From Pseudomonadales bacterium (GTDB lineage Bacteria > Pseudomonadota > Gammaproteobacteria > Pseudomonadales > Pseudohongiellaceae), in contig JALRKV010000057.1 of the NCBI GenBank assembly GCA_023254735.1, forward strand, positions 1 through 41,178: a stretch of DNA of 41,178 bases, written 5' to 3'. The notes beneath the pieces are model-generated. The model was not told where the DNA came from. It saw nothing but the letters and a program-made list of their open reading frames with translations, and did no database searches. This document shows positions 32,037 to 41,178 of the stretch, in pieces. The position numbers and the translations under genes were made by a program. Positions within the stretch are counted from its first letter, which is position 1. Every line of letters begins with the position of its first letter.

Positions 32037-33161
32037 ATGACTAATCGTACCTCCCTCTATCAACACCATCTCGACGCCGGCGCCAAAATGGTCGATTTTT
32101 CTGGCTGGGAGATGCCGATTAATTACGGCTCGCAGATCGAGGAGCACACTCAGGTGCGCACGGCGGCCGGCGTTTTCGATGTCTCACACATGACCGTGGT
32201 CGATGTGTCGGGCGTCGATGCCGAAGCCTATCTACAACGCCTTCTCGCGAACGACGTCGCGCGCCTCGACGAGGTTGGTCGTGCGCTTTACAGCGGCATG
32301 TTAAACGACGACGGCGGCGTGATTGATGACCTCATCGTCTACCGCATGACATTTGGCTACCGCTTGGTGGTTAACTGCGCCACACGTGTCAAAGACCTTC
32401 GGTGGATGGCGCTGCAGACAACCGGCTTTGCGGTTAGCGTCGAAGAACGTCCGGGGCTGGGCATTCTTGCTATACACGGCCCCGAGTCTATCGAGCGCGT
32501 CTGTGCGATTCTGAACGACTGCGGCCGAGAGGGCGAATCTGAGGCAGCCGCGATTCGGGCGCTGGGCAATTTCCGCGGTGTCGAGTTAGGCGATTGGTTC
32601 GTGGCACGCACAGGCTACACAGGCGAAAAAGGCCTCGAGGTTATTCTGCCCACCGAGCAGGCGCCGCAGCTCTGGGAGGCCCTGCTCGCCGGCGGCGTCA
32701 AACCGATCGGTCTCGGCGCCCGTGACACGCTGCGCCTCGAAGCTGGCATGAATCTCTACGGTCACGACATGGACGAGACCGTTTCACCGCTGTCGGCAAA
32801 CATGGGCTTTTCGATTGCTTGGGAGCCGAGCAAGCGTGACTTTATTGGTCGTGCCGCCTTAATAGCCCAACGCGCGGAGCTCGAAGAAGGCAGACTGCCG
32901 ATTCTGACCGGCGTCGTGCTCGAGGAGCGCGGCGTGCTGCGCGAGGGACAGACCCTAAGCTGCAGAGATGCGGATGGCAACGAGCTAGCACAGGGAGTTG
33001 TCACCAGCGGCACGTTTTCGCCAACGCTTAAGCATTCGATCGCTCTCGTGCGTGTCCCCACTTATACTGCGAGCTGCGAGGTCGATATGCGCGGCAAAGC
33101 TATCCCCGTACGCATGGTGAAGCCAAATTTTGTGCGCTTTGGCAAAAAGGTTTTCGAATAA
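32037..33161 (+). CDS. gcvT: Aminomethyltransferase, glycine cleavage T protein
   Basis: A 374-aa protein that transfers the aminomethyl carbon from lipoyl-GcvH to tetrahydrofolate and releases ammonia. N-terminal motif: YQHHLDAGAKMVDFSGWEMP, then VRTAAGVFDVSHMTVVDV. Folate-binding and family segments follow: RTGYTGEKGLEVILP, GLGARDTLRLEAGMNLYGHD and ETVSPLSANMGFSIAWE. The length is normal. The ribosome-binding site is weak (CGAG). gcvH follows after 99 bases, and gcvP after that, forming one functional unit; the L protein is not in the window. Confidence 0.97.
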   Translation: MTNRTSLYQHHLDAGAKMVDFSGWEMPINYGSQIEEHTQVRTAAGVFDVSHMTVVDVSGVDAEAYLQRLLANDVARLDEVGRALYSGMLNDDGGVIDDLIVYRMTFGYRLVVNCATRVKDLRWMALQTTGFAVSVEERPGLGILAIHGPESIERVCAILNDCGREGESEAAAIRALGNFRGVELGDWFVARTGYTGEKGLEVILPTEQAPQLWEALLAGGVKPIGLGARDTLRLEAGMNLYGHDMDETVSPLSANMGFSIAWEPSKRDFIGRAALIAQRAELEEGRLPILTGVVLEERGVLREGQTLSCRDADGNELAQGVVTSGTFSPTLKHSIALVRVPTYTASCEVDMRGKAIPVRMVKPNFVRFGKKVFE

Positions 33162-33260
33162 CGGGCCGCTTCCGTTAAAATGCGCGCAAATTACGCTTCC
33201 GACAATTCAGAACAGCCTGCGCCGGCACTGCCGCAACGGGCGAAACGCGAGGAACACAAC

Positions 33261-33650
33261 GTGAGCACTATTCCAGACAACTGCAAGTTCGCTACCTCCC
33301 ACGAATGGGTTCGCATCGATGAAGATGGCATTGCCACCGTCGGCATTAGCGACCACGCGCAGGACGCGCTCGGTGACATCGTGTTTGTCGATTTGCCCGA
33401 AGTCGGCGCGACTATTCACGCGAAAGACGAAGTCGCCGTCGTCGAATCTGTTAAAGCGGCGTCAGACGTATACAGCCCTGTGTCCGGCGAAATTGTCGAG
33501 ATTAACGAAGAGCTTCTCGATGCGCCCGAAACGGTCAACTCAGTACCCTACGACGGCGGCTGGTTCTTCAAGATTCGCCTCGAAGATGCGGCGGAGCTTG
33601 ACGAGCTGCTCGACGCAGAGGCGTACGCGGAGCACTGCGAAGGCGAGTAG
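33261..33650 (+). CDS. gcvH: Glycine cleavage system H protein
   Basis: A 129-aa lipoyl carrier shuttling the aminomethyl group between P, T and L proteins. It starts with GTG at 33261 ([20 protein letters not shown]), with GAGGA about 8 bases upstream. An ATG 81 bases earlier would add 27 residues unlike the family. Lipoylation lysine lies in [20 protein letters not shown]. The C-terminal [20 protein letters not shown] is typical. Confidence 0.97.
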   Translation: MSTIPDNCKFATSHEWVRIDEDGIATVGISDHAQDALGDIVFVDLPEVGATIHAKDEVAVVESVKAASDVYSPVSGEIVEINEELLDAPETVNSVPYDGGWFFKIRLEDAAELDELLDAEAYAEHCEGE

Positions 33651-33762
33651 CGCAGGAACAGCGCATCGGCCACGGTCACCCCGAACCGAGAGCGCGACCC
33701 CGATTCGCAGCGCGGATGCGCAGTACAACTGCGCAAGATAAATGGATAAATGATAGTCAACT

Positions 33763-33792
33763 GAGGCCGAAGCGGGGCAACCGCTCGGCCTC
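33763..33792 (+). other. Strong hairpin between gcvH and gcvP
   Basis: GAGGCCGAAGCGG, loop GGCAA, CCGCTCGGCCTC: 12 pairs with one bulged A, lying 29 bases before the gcvP start. No T-run follows (GCTCATTTC), so it is not a normal terminator. It could be an attenuator or a processing/stability element setting gcvP relative to gcvT and gcvH. Confidence 0.6.
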
Positions 33793-33820
33793 GCTCATTT
33801 CTGATAGTGTAAGGATGGCA

Positions 33821-36793
33821 ATGCAAACTCAAGCCGCCGTGAAGCTGGACGTAGCTTCGACCTCGAACGACGCCGTAACTCCCCTCAGCACGCTGCAGAA
33901 CCGCGGCGAATTTATCGATCGTCACATCGGGCCAGATGCCGAGCAGATCGAGGCAATGCTGAGTGCCCTCGGAATTGCGTCACTCGACAGTCTTGTCGAT
34001 CAGACCGTGCCTAGCGCCATTGCATTGCAGCATCCCATGGCGCTCGACGGCGCGATGACCGAATCCGAAGCCTTGGCGGCGCTGCGCAGCCTCGCCGACA
34101 AGAACGAGCTTCGTAAATCGTTCATCGGGCTTGGCTACTACGACACACATACGCCTAACGTCATCCTGCGCAACGTGCTCGAAAACCCAAGCTGGTACAC
34201 GGCGTACACACCCTATCAGCCTGAAATCTCACAGGGCAGACTCGAGAGCCTGCTCAACTACCAACAAATGGTGCTCGACTTTACCGGCATGGACCTCGCC
34301 AACGCCTCGCTTCTCGACGAAGCGACCGCCGCCGCCGAGGCAATGGCGCTGGCTAAACGCGTGAGCAAGAATCGCAAGGCCAACGCCTTCTTCATCGACG
34401 CCCAGTGCTTTCCACAAACCGTTGATGTAATTAAAACCCGCGCCGAGTGTTTTGAGTTCGAGCTGATTATTGGCAATCCGGAAGACATCGGGGGCAGCAT
34501 CGACGCCGCGTCCCTGTTTGGCGGCATCTTCCAATACCCCGCCATGAACGGCGAGCTGCGCGACTTAAGTGGTTTCATCAGCGTACTGCATCAGCACGAT
34601 GCGATTGCCATCGCCGCAGCCGACATCATGAGCCTTGCTCTGCTCAAGCCACCGGGTGAAATGGGCGCCGATGTCGTGATCGGCACCACCCAGCGTTTCG
34701 GCGTACCAATGGGTTTCGGCGGACCACACGCGGCATACTTTGCGACAAAGGATGACTATAAGCGCGCGGTGCCGGGACGCATCATCGGCGTCTCTGTCGA
34801 CAAGCGCGGCCGTCAGGCTTTCCGCATGGCGCTGCAGACTCGCGAGCAGCATATCCGCCGCGAGAAAGCCAACAGCAACATTTGCACCGCGCAGGTTTTG
34901 CTCGCGAACATCTCGGCGATGTTTGCGATGTACCATGGCCCCGAGGGAATACGGAACATTGCGCAGCGTATCAATCGGCTCACGCAAATCCTCGCTCAGG
35001 GATTGAAATCAGAAAGAATGGAGATAGTTAACACTCACTTCTTCGATACGATCACCTTCAAAGTCGACGCAGCGCAGGCGAGTGCTATCCTGACCCGCGC
35101 CGATGCCGCAGCGGTAAATCTACGCTGTGATCGCCTCGCCAGCGCAGGCGAGCTTGGCATCAGCCTCGATGAGTGCACCACACCAGACGACGTTGCGACA
35201 CTCTGGCAGGTGTTGTTCGGCGACATGGCGCAGGAGCTTTCGGTCGAAGCGATCGACGCCGCGATCGTTGCCGGCAAACTCGGCCCCGTGATCCCCGCCG
35301 AGCTCACGCGCACAAGCGCCTATCTGACTCATCCGAACTTCAATAACTATCACAGCGAAACCGAGATGATGCGCTACCTAAAGCGCCTCGAGGACAAGGA
35401 TATCTCGCTGACGCATTCGATGATTCCGCTCGGCTCGTGCACCATGAAGCTCAATGCGGCAGCCGAAATGATGCCCATAAGCTGGCCCGAATTTTCCAAG
35501 CCGCATCCGTTCACCCCTGTCGAGCAGATGACCGGCTACCTTGAAATGATTTCGCAGCTCGAGACCATGCTCGAGGCGGTCACGGGTTTCGACGCGGTTA
35601 GCATGCAGCCTAACTCTGGAGCGCAGGGCGAATACGCTGGCCTCCTCGCGATTCGTAAATACCACCTGAGCCGCGGCGACAAGCAGCGCAACATCTGCCT
35701 CATTCCGACCTCGGCTCATGGCACTAATCCGGCCAGCGCGCAGATGATCGGTATGAAGGTTGTGCTCGTGGCCTGCGACGACGACGGCAATATCGATATC
35801 GCCGACCTACAGGCGAAGGCCGAAGCCAACAGCGACAGCCTCGCCGCGCTAATGATTACCTATCCATCGACCCACGGCGTCTACGAAGAAGGCGTGAAAC
35901 TGGCCTGTCAGATCGTTCACGATAACGGCGGTCAGGTTTACATGGACGGCGCGAATCTCAATGCCCAGGTAGGCGTTGCCAAGCCTGCCGAAATCGGCGC
36001 GGACGTGTCCCACATGAACCTGCACAAAACCTTCTGCATCCCGCACGGCGGCGGCGGTCCTGGCATGGGGCCGATAGGTGTTAAAGCCCATTTGGCGCCA
36101 CATGTGTCTAATCATTCGCTGATCAAGCTGAGCGGCCCCGACGCAAACAACGGCGCGGTCTCGGCCGCACCGTGGGGCAGCGCGAGCATCCTGCCTATCT
36201 CGTGGATGTATATCGCCATGATGGGCGGCGAAGGCCTTCTCAAGGCAACGCAGGTAGCAATTCTTGGCGCCAACTACATCGCGCAGCGACTCGAGGGTCA
36301 TTACCCCGTGCTTTACACCGGGCGCAACGGCCGCGTTGCACACGAATGTATTATCGATCTGCGTCCGCTCAAGGCGTCCTCTGGCATTAGCGAAGAAGAC
36401 GTGGCGAAGCGGCTGATGGATTTCGGGTTTCACGCCCCGACCATGTCGTTTCCTGTTGCCGGCACGCTCATGATCGAGCCCACCGAAAGCGAATCGAAAG
36501 TCGAACTCGACCGCTTTATCGACGCCATGATCGAGATCCGCCGCGAAATCGCGCAGGTCGAATCGGGCGAACTCGATGCCGAAGATAACCCGCTAAAAAA
36601 TGCACCGCACACCCTTGCCGACATTATGGACGACGAGTGGACCCGCGGTTACAGCAAGCGCCAAGGTGCCTATCCCGGCGTTGTCGGCGAGCATGCGCCG
36701 AACAAATACTGGCCGAGCGTCAATCGTATCGACAACGTGTATGGCGACCGAAACCTGTTCTGCTCGTGCCCAAGTCTCGAGAACTACGAGTAG
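33821..36793 (+). CDS. gcvP: Glycine dehydrogenase (decarboxylating), P protein
   Basis: A 990-aa PLP enzyme that decarboxylates glycine and loads the aminomethyl group on lipoyl-GcvH. It is a fused single-chain form: an N-terminal half with [17 protein letters not shown], and a C-terminal half with the PLP lysine in [20 protein letters not shown]. Other conserved parts are [20 protein letters not shown] and [20 protein letters not shown]. The start is placed at 33821 ([13 protein letters not shown]), where AAGGA sits 5 bases upstream. Reading frames from 33716 or 33815 lack spacing or homology. The short N-terminal lead of ~30 residues is longer than usual. Confidence 0.97.
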   Translation: MQTQAAVKLDVASTSNDAVTPLSTLQNRGEFIDRHIGPDAEQIEAMLSALGIASLDSLVDQTVPSAIALQHPMALDGAMTESEALAALRSLADKNELRKSFIGLGYYDTHTPNVILRNVLENPSWYTAYTPYQPEISQGRLESLLNYQQMVLDFTGMDLANASLLDEATAAAEAMALAKRVSKNRKANAFFIDAQCFPQTVDVIKTRAECFEFELIIGNPEDIGGSIDAASLFGGIFQYPAMNGELRDLSGFISVLHQHDAIAIAAADIMSLALLKPPGEMGADVVIGTTQRFGVPMGFGGPHAAYFATKDDYKRAVPGRIIGVSVDKRGRQAFRMALQTREQHIRREKANSNICTAQVLLANISAMFAMYHGPEGIRNIAQRINRLTQILAQGLKSERMEIVNTHFFDTITFKVDAAQASAILTRADAAAVNLRCDRLASAGELGISLDECTTPDDVATLWQVLFGDMAQELSVEAIDAAIVAGKLGPVIPAELTRTSAYLTHPNFNNYHSETEMMRYLKRLEDKDISLTHSMIPLGSCTMKLNAAAEMMPISWPEFSKPHPFTPVEQMTGYLEMISQLETMLEAVTGFDAVSMQPNSGAQGEYAGLLAIRKYHLSRGDKQRNICLIPTSAHGTNPASAQMIGMKVVLVACDDDGNIDIADLQAKAEANSDSLAALMITYPSTHGVYEEGVKLACQIVHDNGGQVYMDGANLNAQVGVAKPAEIGADVSHMNLHKTFCIPHGGGGPGMGPIGVKAHLAPHVSNHSLIKLSGPDANNGAVSAAPWGSASILPISWMYIAMMGGEGLLKATQVAILGANYIAQRLEGHYPVLYTGRNGRVAHECIIDLRPLKASSGISEEDVAKRLMDFGFHAPTMSFPVAGTLMIEPTESESKVELDRFIDAMIEIRREIAQVESGELDAEDNPLKNAPHTLADIMDDEWTRGYSKRQGAYPGVVGEHAPNKYWPSVNRIDNVYGDRNLFCSCPSLENYE

Positions 36794-36817
36794 AGACTGC
36801 CTAAGCCACCATCGCGC

Positions 36818-37573
36818 CTAGCCGTTGGTTGCGTGCAAACCGGCGGGCATAGTTTGCGCATCGACTCGCTGCTGCGTATGCAGCGCGTCGGAAAGACAGC
36901 GCACATAGAGTGGATCAAAGGGGCGCGAGACAAAGTCGCGGTAAAGCGCGAGCGAACCCTGCTTATCCGGCACGAGCGAATCGAAACACGCGTGCCGCAC
37001 CAACCCGCTGCCCGCGTGCCCAAACGCATTCGCCGGGTAGCTGGACCATTCGGTGTCCCCCAAACAGACGCTTTCTCCGGCAGTCAGCGGAGACCTTTCA
37101 ATAAAGCGGTAGCACTCGCGCGTAAGCGCAACCTCCTGCACGCAGCAGAGCGCGGAATAACTTTGCGTGCTGCGAAGTCGTCGGCGAAAGCGCTGATTAA
37201 AGTACCGCAAATAAGTTTGCTGCACCTGACAAATGAGCCTTTCCACTGGCCATCTCGACGGCGCGCTGAGTAATAAAACAGCGCGGTCGGCAAGGAGCGA
37301 ATAAGCATGGAGCGTTGCAGAGTGGCGCGCTAGGGCTTCTAACAGCCGCGCTCGGAAAAACAGGCGACACGCAGCATCGAAGAGTTCGACTCTGCAGCTC
37401 ACCGCATCGATTTCGACGAAATAAGTCGACGCCGGCATTGCGCGCAGTGTCGTAGCAAGTCTTCGCGGCCTTCCAGAGGCAGTGCTCGCAACGCGTCGCG
37501 GCATAGCCCTTGCCGGTTGTTTCAGCAGCATGCACTTTGTAAGCAAAGGCTCATGAATTGGATCTAATGCCAC
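36818..37573 (-). CDS. Degenerate RAYT/IS200-like Y1 transposase-family protein
   Basis: A 251-aa reading frame resembling REP-associated tyrosine transposases. AACRLFFRARLLEALARHSA, then LHAYSLLADRAVLLLSAP, CQVQQTYLRYFNQRFRRR, ECYRFIERSPLTAG and TEWSSYPANAFGHA follow the family's order (AYVLMPNHVHLL; YVRYFN; CYRYIERNPVRAG; WSSY). The HUH motif NHVHL has become DRAVL, so both metal-binding His are lost (R97, V99). The tyrosine region is still present (Y121 and Y124). It is probably inactive for DNA cleavage, or a domesticated descendant. There are no flanking inverted repeats or REP copies. The true start is uncertain (ATGs at residues 1, 15, 24 and 46). Confidence 0.65.
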   Translation of the reverse strand: MALDPIHEPLLTKCMLLKQPARAMPRRVASTASGRPRRLATTLRAMPASTYFVEIDAVSCRVELFDAACRLFFRARLLEALARHSATLHAYSLLADRAVLLLSAPSRWPVERLICQVQQTYLRYFNQRFRRRLRSTQSYSALCCVQEVALTRECYRFIERSPLTAGESVCLGDTEWSSYPANAFGHAGSGLVRHACFDSLVPDKQGSLALYRDFVSRPFDPLYVRCLSDALHTQQRVDAQTMPAGLHATNG

Positions 37574-37737
37574 GATTTATCCTCCTCGCCCGTCGCCTAG
37601 TAACGGCGTTGTGTGAATTGAGTATAGGAAAGGGTGGTATCAACGCGCCAACTATCGCTCAAATTAGCATCGGCGCAGTATACTGGGCGCCTGCAGGCGG
37701 CGTAGCCGCTCAACCCCCAAGAGAAGGTGAAATCCCC

Positions 37738-39081
37738 GTGACGCAAATTCCCGTAAGCCAAGCTAGCTCCGCTAAAGCCACCGCCTACGCGCAGCATGTC
37801 GCAACACTTGTGAATAAGTATGCGCAGCTCCTCACAGAGGGGCAGAGCGTCCTGATTCACAGCGGCAGCGAACAGCATTATTTTGGCGATGACCGTGGGA
37901 TTGTGTTTCAGGCCTACGGCCATTTCGCGCACTGGCTGCCGGTGAATCGTCCCGATCAATTTGTGCTCGTGAAAGCGGGCGACACGCCGCGCTATTTTCA
38001 GGTTGTCCCGCAGGATTTCTGGTACGACCAGAGCCTGCAGATCGACGCAGAGCTTGAGCCGGTAATTCATGAGGTCTTTGATGTCGTGCGTCTGTCGAGC
38101 ATCGACGAGGTTGCCGAGCAGACAAACCTGACGGAGTGCGACTACCTTGGCCCGAATACCGCATGGGCGTCAGCGCAAGGCATCTCGCCGGCAAAACTCA
38201 ATGCGCCGGCGCTGCTCGCGCCACTAGATTTTGCCCGAGCGGTCAAAACCGAGTACGAGATCGAGCAGTTACGCCGCGCCAATCAACAGGGCTTGGTGGG
38301 TCATGCAGCTGCAGCAGACTGCTTTCTCGCCGGCGGCAGCGAGTTTGAGATTCATAACGCGTTTCTGCAGGCCTGCGGTCTGCTCGAATATGAGACGCCC
38401 TATACCAACATAGTCGGGCTCGATGCCAATGCCGCCGTGCTGCATTACCAACACAAATCGCGCACGAAAATACCCAATGCACAGCTGCTGTTAATCGACG
38501 CCGGCAGTCGTGTTAATGGTTACGGATCGGACATTACTCGGACGACGCCGTCTCAGAATTGCCACCCAGTGATGGACTCGCTTATCACTGGCATGGAGGC
38601 GCTCGAACTCGAAATTGTCGCAAGCGTAAAGCCCGGTGTCGCCTATCCTTCTCTTCATGATCAGGCGATTGCCGGCGTGGCGAGCCTGTTAGTCGACCAC
38701 GGCATCGCGAAGGTCGCCAAAGCTGAACTCGTCGAACGCCGCATCGCCCATGCCTTTATGCCGCACGGCGTCGGGCATCTCTTAGGCATTCAGGTGCACG
38801 ATGTGGGCGGGCATCAGCGCAGCGCAAACGGTGGACGCATCGAGCCGCCGGCACACTCGCCTGCCCTGCGCACGACGCGCATGCTGTCCGAGGACATGGT
38901 CTTTACCGTCGAGCCCGGGCTCTATTTTATTCCTATGCTGCTTGATCCGCTGCGTGCGGGTGACGCGCGTGAGGCCTTAAACTGGCCCTTAATAGACGAG
39001 CTAATCCCGAGCGGCGGTATCCGCATCGAAGACAATATTCGGGTAACTGCAACCGGCGCGGAAAATCTTACGCGTCGCTAG
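37738..39081 (+). CDS. pepQ: Xaa-Pro dipeptidase (PepQ)
   Basis: A 447-aa metallopeptidase (E. coli PepQ: 443 aa) that splits dipeptides with C-terminal proline. The start is GTG at 37738 (VTQIPVSQASSAKATAYAQH) with GAAGGTGA about 5 bases before it. An ATG at 37558 would add 60 unrelated residues and overlap the divergent RAYT-like gene. The five metal ligands are visible: the two Asp in LLIDAGSRVNGYGSDITRTT (254, 265), His in AFMPHGVGHLLGIQVHDVGG, Glu in VFTVEPGLYF and Glu in IRIEDNIRVT. It overlaps the convergent waaA by 14 bases. The region 37574-37737 contains no other gene. Confidence 0.95.
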   Translation: MTQIPVSQASSAKATAYAQHVATLVNKYAQLLTEGQSVLIHSGSEQHYFGDDRGIVFQAYGHFAHWLPVNRPDQFVLVKAGDTPRYFQVVPQDFWYDQSLQIDAELEPVIHEVFDVVRLSSIDEVAEQTNLTECDYLGPNTAWASAQGISPAKLNAPALLAPLDFARAVKTEYEIEQLRRANQQGLVGHAAAADCFLAGGSEFEIHNAFLQACGLLEYETPYTNIVGLDANAAVLHYQHKSRTKIPNAQLLLIDAGSRVNGYGSDITRTTPSQNCHPVMDSLITGMEALELEIVASVKPGVAYPSLHDQAIAGVASLLVDHGIAKVAKAELVERRIAHAFMPHGVGHLLGIQVHDVGGHQRSANGGRIEPPAHSPALRTTRMLSEDMVFTVEPGLYFIPMLLDPLRAGDAREALNWPLIDELIPSGGIRIEDNIRVTATGAENLTRR

Positions 39082-40363
39082 CGTGAGGGGCGAGAAGCGG
39101 CTCTAACAGACTTAAAAGGGCGGGTAGCGAGTCCTGATTGTCTTCGACTAAAGCTTTGCCGCGACGACCCATTTCGGCCTGCCGCGCCCAGTCTGGGATG
39201 AGATCGATGAGAAAATCGGCAAGCTCTTTCTCGTCGGCCACGGTGCGCAGCGCAGATTCGGCTTCGAGCTGACGGCAGATCGTCGCGAAATTGAACTGCG
39301 ACGGCCCCGTCACCACCGGAATGCCAAATGCAGCTGGCTCGAGCACGTTCTGACAGCCTGTATTCACCAAACTGCCGCCCACAAACGCGATGCTCGCGAG
39401 CCGGTAATAACTCATCATCTCGCCCATCGAGTCGCCAAGATAGACCTGCATCTCGGCGGTAAGCAAATCGTTCTTACTGCGCCTGCCCAACCTCAGCCCC
39501 ATTCGATCAACCAGTGCCGCAACGGCATCGAAGCGCTCGGGGTGACGCGGCACAAGTAGAAGTACGGTTTGCGGTTGGCTTTCGAGCACCTGCTTAAACG
39601 CGGTCAATACTTTCTCTTCTTCGCCGTCACGGGTGCTCGACGCGATAATCACCACGCGGTCGGAAGCGTCGATGGCGTCGAACACGCCCGCCGGTAGCTG
39701 CGCGCTCCTATCCACATCGACGATAAATTTTAGGCTGCCGGTTACGCGGACGTCGTCCGGGTTAGCGCCCGCGCAAATCAACCGCTCGGCGTCTTCCTGC
39801 GACTGCGCCGCAACAAGTTCCAACTGCCGCAGCATCGGCCGAGTTAGTGCGCCAAACCGCCTGTAGCCGCGTGCAGAGCGCGCGGACAGCCGCGCATTAG
39901 CGAGCACGACGGGCACATCGGCCTTGCCGCAGTAGTGAATAAGGTTAGGCCAAAGCTCGGTCTCCATCAGAATGAGCAGGGCCGGATCGAATTTCTTCAC
40001 GAATCGTTTGATCGCACCCGCCGTATCGTAGGGCAGATAAGCATGTAAAACTGTTTCGCCGAAAAGCGCCTTTACGCGGTCGGAGCCTGTGGGCGTCATG
40101 CAGGTGATCAGAATCTGATGCTCGGGATAAGCGCGGCGAAGCTCGCGCACCAAAGGCGCAGCGGCGACCGTTTCTCCCACCGAAACCGCGTGAATCCACA
40201 GCAGCGGTTTGGAAAGATCACGCGCAGCAGGTCGCCACTGCAATGCGAAGCGCTCGGCTATTCGCCTGCGATAGGCTGGCGCCTTCAATGAGCGCACGAG
40301 CAGCCGAACAAGAATGAGCGGCGTGAGCAACGTAAAAAGTATGGAGTAAAGGACTCGTGGCAT
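39068..40363 (-). CDS. waaA: 3-deoxy-D-manno-octulosonic acid (Kdo) transferase WaaA
   Basis: A 431-aa GT30 glycosyltransferase that adds Kdo to lipid IVA at the inner membrane, the first core step of LPS assembly. The N-terminal anchor is VLYSILFTLLTPLILVRLL. The catalytic-base segment LILMETELWPNLIHYC is present, as is VVLANARLSARSARGYRRF. The C-terminal part has AFVGGSLVNTGCQNVLEPAA, then FGIPVVTGPSQFNF. The start is set at 40363 (MPRVLYSILFTLLTP), which gives a family-like length; an ATG 39 bases upstream is possible. Convergent with pepQ, sharing 14 bases. Confidence 0.95.
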   Translation of the reverse strand: MPRVLYSILFTLLTPLILVRLLVRSLKAPAYRRRIAERFALQWRPAARDLSKPLLWIHAVSVGETVAAAPLVRELRRAYPEHQILITCMTPTGSDRVKALFGETVLHAYLPYDTAGAIKRFVKKFDPALLILMETELWPNLIHYCGKADVPVVLANARLSARSARGYRRFGALTRPMLRQLELVAAQSQEDAERLICAGANPDDVRVTGSLKFIVDVDRSAQLPAGVFDAIDASDRVVIIASSTRDGEEEKVLTAFKQVLESQPQTVLLLVPRHPERFDAVAALVDRMGLRLGRRSKNDLLTAEMQVYLGDSMGEMMSYYRLASIAFVGGSLVNTGCQNVLEPAAFGIPVVTGPSQFNFATICRQLEAESALRTVADEKELADFLIDLIPDWARQAEMGRRGKALVEDNQDSLPALLSLLEPLLAPHASDA

Positions 40364-40509
40364 GCGTTTCGGCTCTTGGCGGCGCTGTTGTGAAATCCGC
40401 ATAGCGGTCGATATACTTTATGCCCGCATCCTACAGAAAAAAGCCTGTTGCTCGCTACCGTAAATGCAGATTAATTCCACCCCCGTTTAACGACCTAGAT
40501 AGGCCCAGA

Positions 40510-41178
40510 ATGACCGCGTCCCATTGCACAGACATCGTCGTATTCGGCGGCGGCATCGCCGGCCTCTGGCTGCTCAATCGCCTGCGCGACGAGGGCTACG
40601 ACGCGGTCTTGCTCGAAGCCGATGGCCTTGGCGCCGCGCAGACCCTTGCGTCTCAGGGCATTATCCACGGCGGGCTCAAATACGCGCTCGGCGGCTCGGT
40701 CACAGACGCGGCCAATACGATTGCGGCCCTGCCGGCACGCTGGCGCGCCTGTTTCGACGGCACGGGCGAGATCGACCTCAGCGATTGTAAGGTGTTGAGC
40801 GAGCGGTATTACATGTGGTCTAGCGCCAGCTACCGCTCCAAAATAAAGGCGTTCTTCGGGAGCAAGAGCCTGCAGGGGCGCGTGGAATCGGTGCCTCGGA
40901 GTGACTTCCCTTCCTTCTTTGCCGAGGCAACGGTCGATGGCTCGCTCTACGCCCTGCCCGATTTCGCCGTCGATACGCCGAGTCTGCTTTCGGTTCTTCG
41001 CGCGCGCTGCGAGGAGGCGATTTTTAAGATTGACCCTAACGGCATCCGTTTTTCGCGAGATGCGAATGGCTGCGCTAGCTCCGTCACGCTTTGCGCAGGC
41101 GCGAGACGAGATGGCGATACGAACGGATCCGGCGACGACTCAGTCAGCATCCAAGCCCAGCGCATGATCTTCTGTGCG
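40510..41178 (+). CDS. FAD-dependent oxidoreductase, N-terminal part (cut by window edge)
   Basis: 223 codons open to the right edge, starting MTASHCTDIVVFGGGIAGLW. The GGGIAG dinucleotide-binding loop is followed by LLNRLRDEGYDAVLLEADGL, giving a Rossmann beta-alpha-beta with the Glu that binds the adenosine ribose. The next conserved segment is LASQGIIHGGLKYALGGSV, as in DAO-type enzymes. No stop occurs before 41178. The substrate cannot be told from this part. Confidence 0.88.
   Translation, partial: MTASHCTDIVVFGGGIAGLWLLNRLRDEGYDAVLLEADGLGAAQTLASQGIIHGGLKYALGGSVTDAANTIAALPARWRACFDGTGEIDLSDCKVLSERYYMWSSASYRSKIKAFFGSKSLQGRVESVPRSDFPSFFAEATVDGSLYALPDFAVDTPSLLSVLRARCEEAIFKIDPNGIRFSRDANGCASSVTLCAGARRDGDTNGSGDDSVSIQAQRMIFCA

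Noticed and set aside
37558..37737. 60-residue N-terminal extension of PepQ
   Set aside because: It overlaps the divergent gene, is unlike the family, and the GTG at 37738 has a good ribosome-binding site.

Overview
The window looks like the chromosome of a polarly flagellated, probably marine gammaproteobacterium. This rests on the flhA-flhF-flhG-fliA order, sigma54-type promoters at the flagellar operons, the outer-membrane flagellar ring genes flgP/flgT, RIO1-kinase and DUF6164 genes, and a long Lhr helicase. I cannot name the genus from sequence alone; a lineage near Cellvibrionales or Pseudomonadales is a guess. No rRNA, tRNA, CRISPR array or intact transposon was seen.

Region 1 (1-13.2 kb) is a flagellar regulon. 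On the minus strand lies flgB-flgC-flgD-flgE (flgE runs off the left edge) behind a sigma54 -24/-12 promoter. Divergent to it are flgA, flgM and flgN, with flgM behind a sigma28 promoter. Then come five minus-strand genes: flgP, flgT, a LysM-like exported protein, a FliK-like protein and an FlhB C-terminal-domain homologue. flgP has a sigma28 promoter. Divergent from flgP is flhA-flhF-flhG-fliA plus a small unknown gene, led by a near-consensus sigma54 promoter.

Region 2 (13.2-18.4 kb) holds genes I cannot assign to known families: a 165-aa protein directly behind fliA, a 214-aa membrane-anchored protein with its own sigma70 promoter, and a two-gene minus-strand operon (106 aa, and a 338-aa single-TM coiled-coil protein). 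It also holds a 779-aa RTX protein that is a serralysin look-alike with every zinc and catalytic residue replaced. The 106/338-aa operon and the RTX gene carry the same sigma28 promoter as flgM and flgP: TAA(A/T)-N15-GTCGATTGGC, with the last ten bases identical at all four sites. This is the best candidate here for an undescribed system: late-class flagellar-regulon genes encoding a secreted pseudo-protease and a membrane/coiled-coil pair.

Region 3 (18.4-31.9 kb) is mixed housekeeping: an NhaC-type antiporter, a 57-aa protein, a DUF6164 protein, an intergenic structured RNA candidate with a strong terminator, an ADP-ribosylglycohydrolase, a RIO1-like kinase, a very long Lhr helicase preceded by a perfect LexA box, signal peptidase I, and a DUF5916 outer-membrane protein.

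Region 4 (32-41.2 kb) has the glycine cleavage genes gcvT-gcvH-gcvP, a degenerate REP-associated transposase-like gene, pepQ, waaA and the start of an FAD-dependent oxidoreductase cut by the right edge.

A recurring theme is conserved folds with missing catalytic residues: the RTX pseudo-serralysin, an FlhF with altered G motifs, and a RAYT without its HUH histidines. Start codons were often moved downstream of the longest reading frame on ribosome-binding-site and family grounds; each case is stated.
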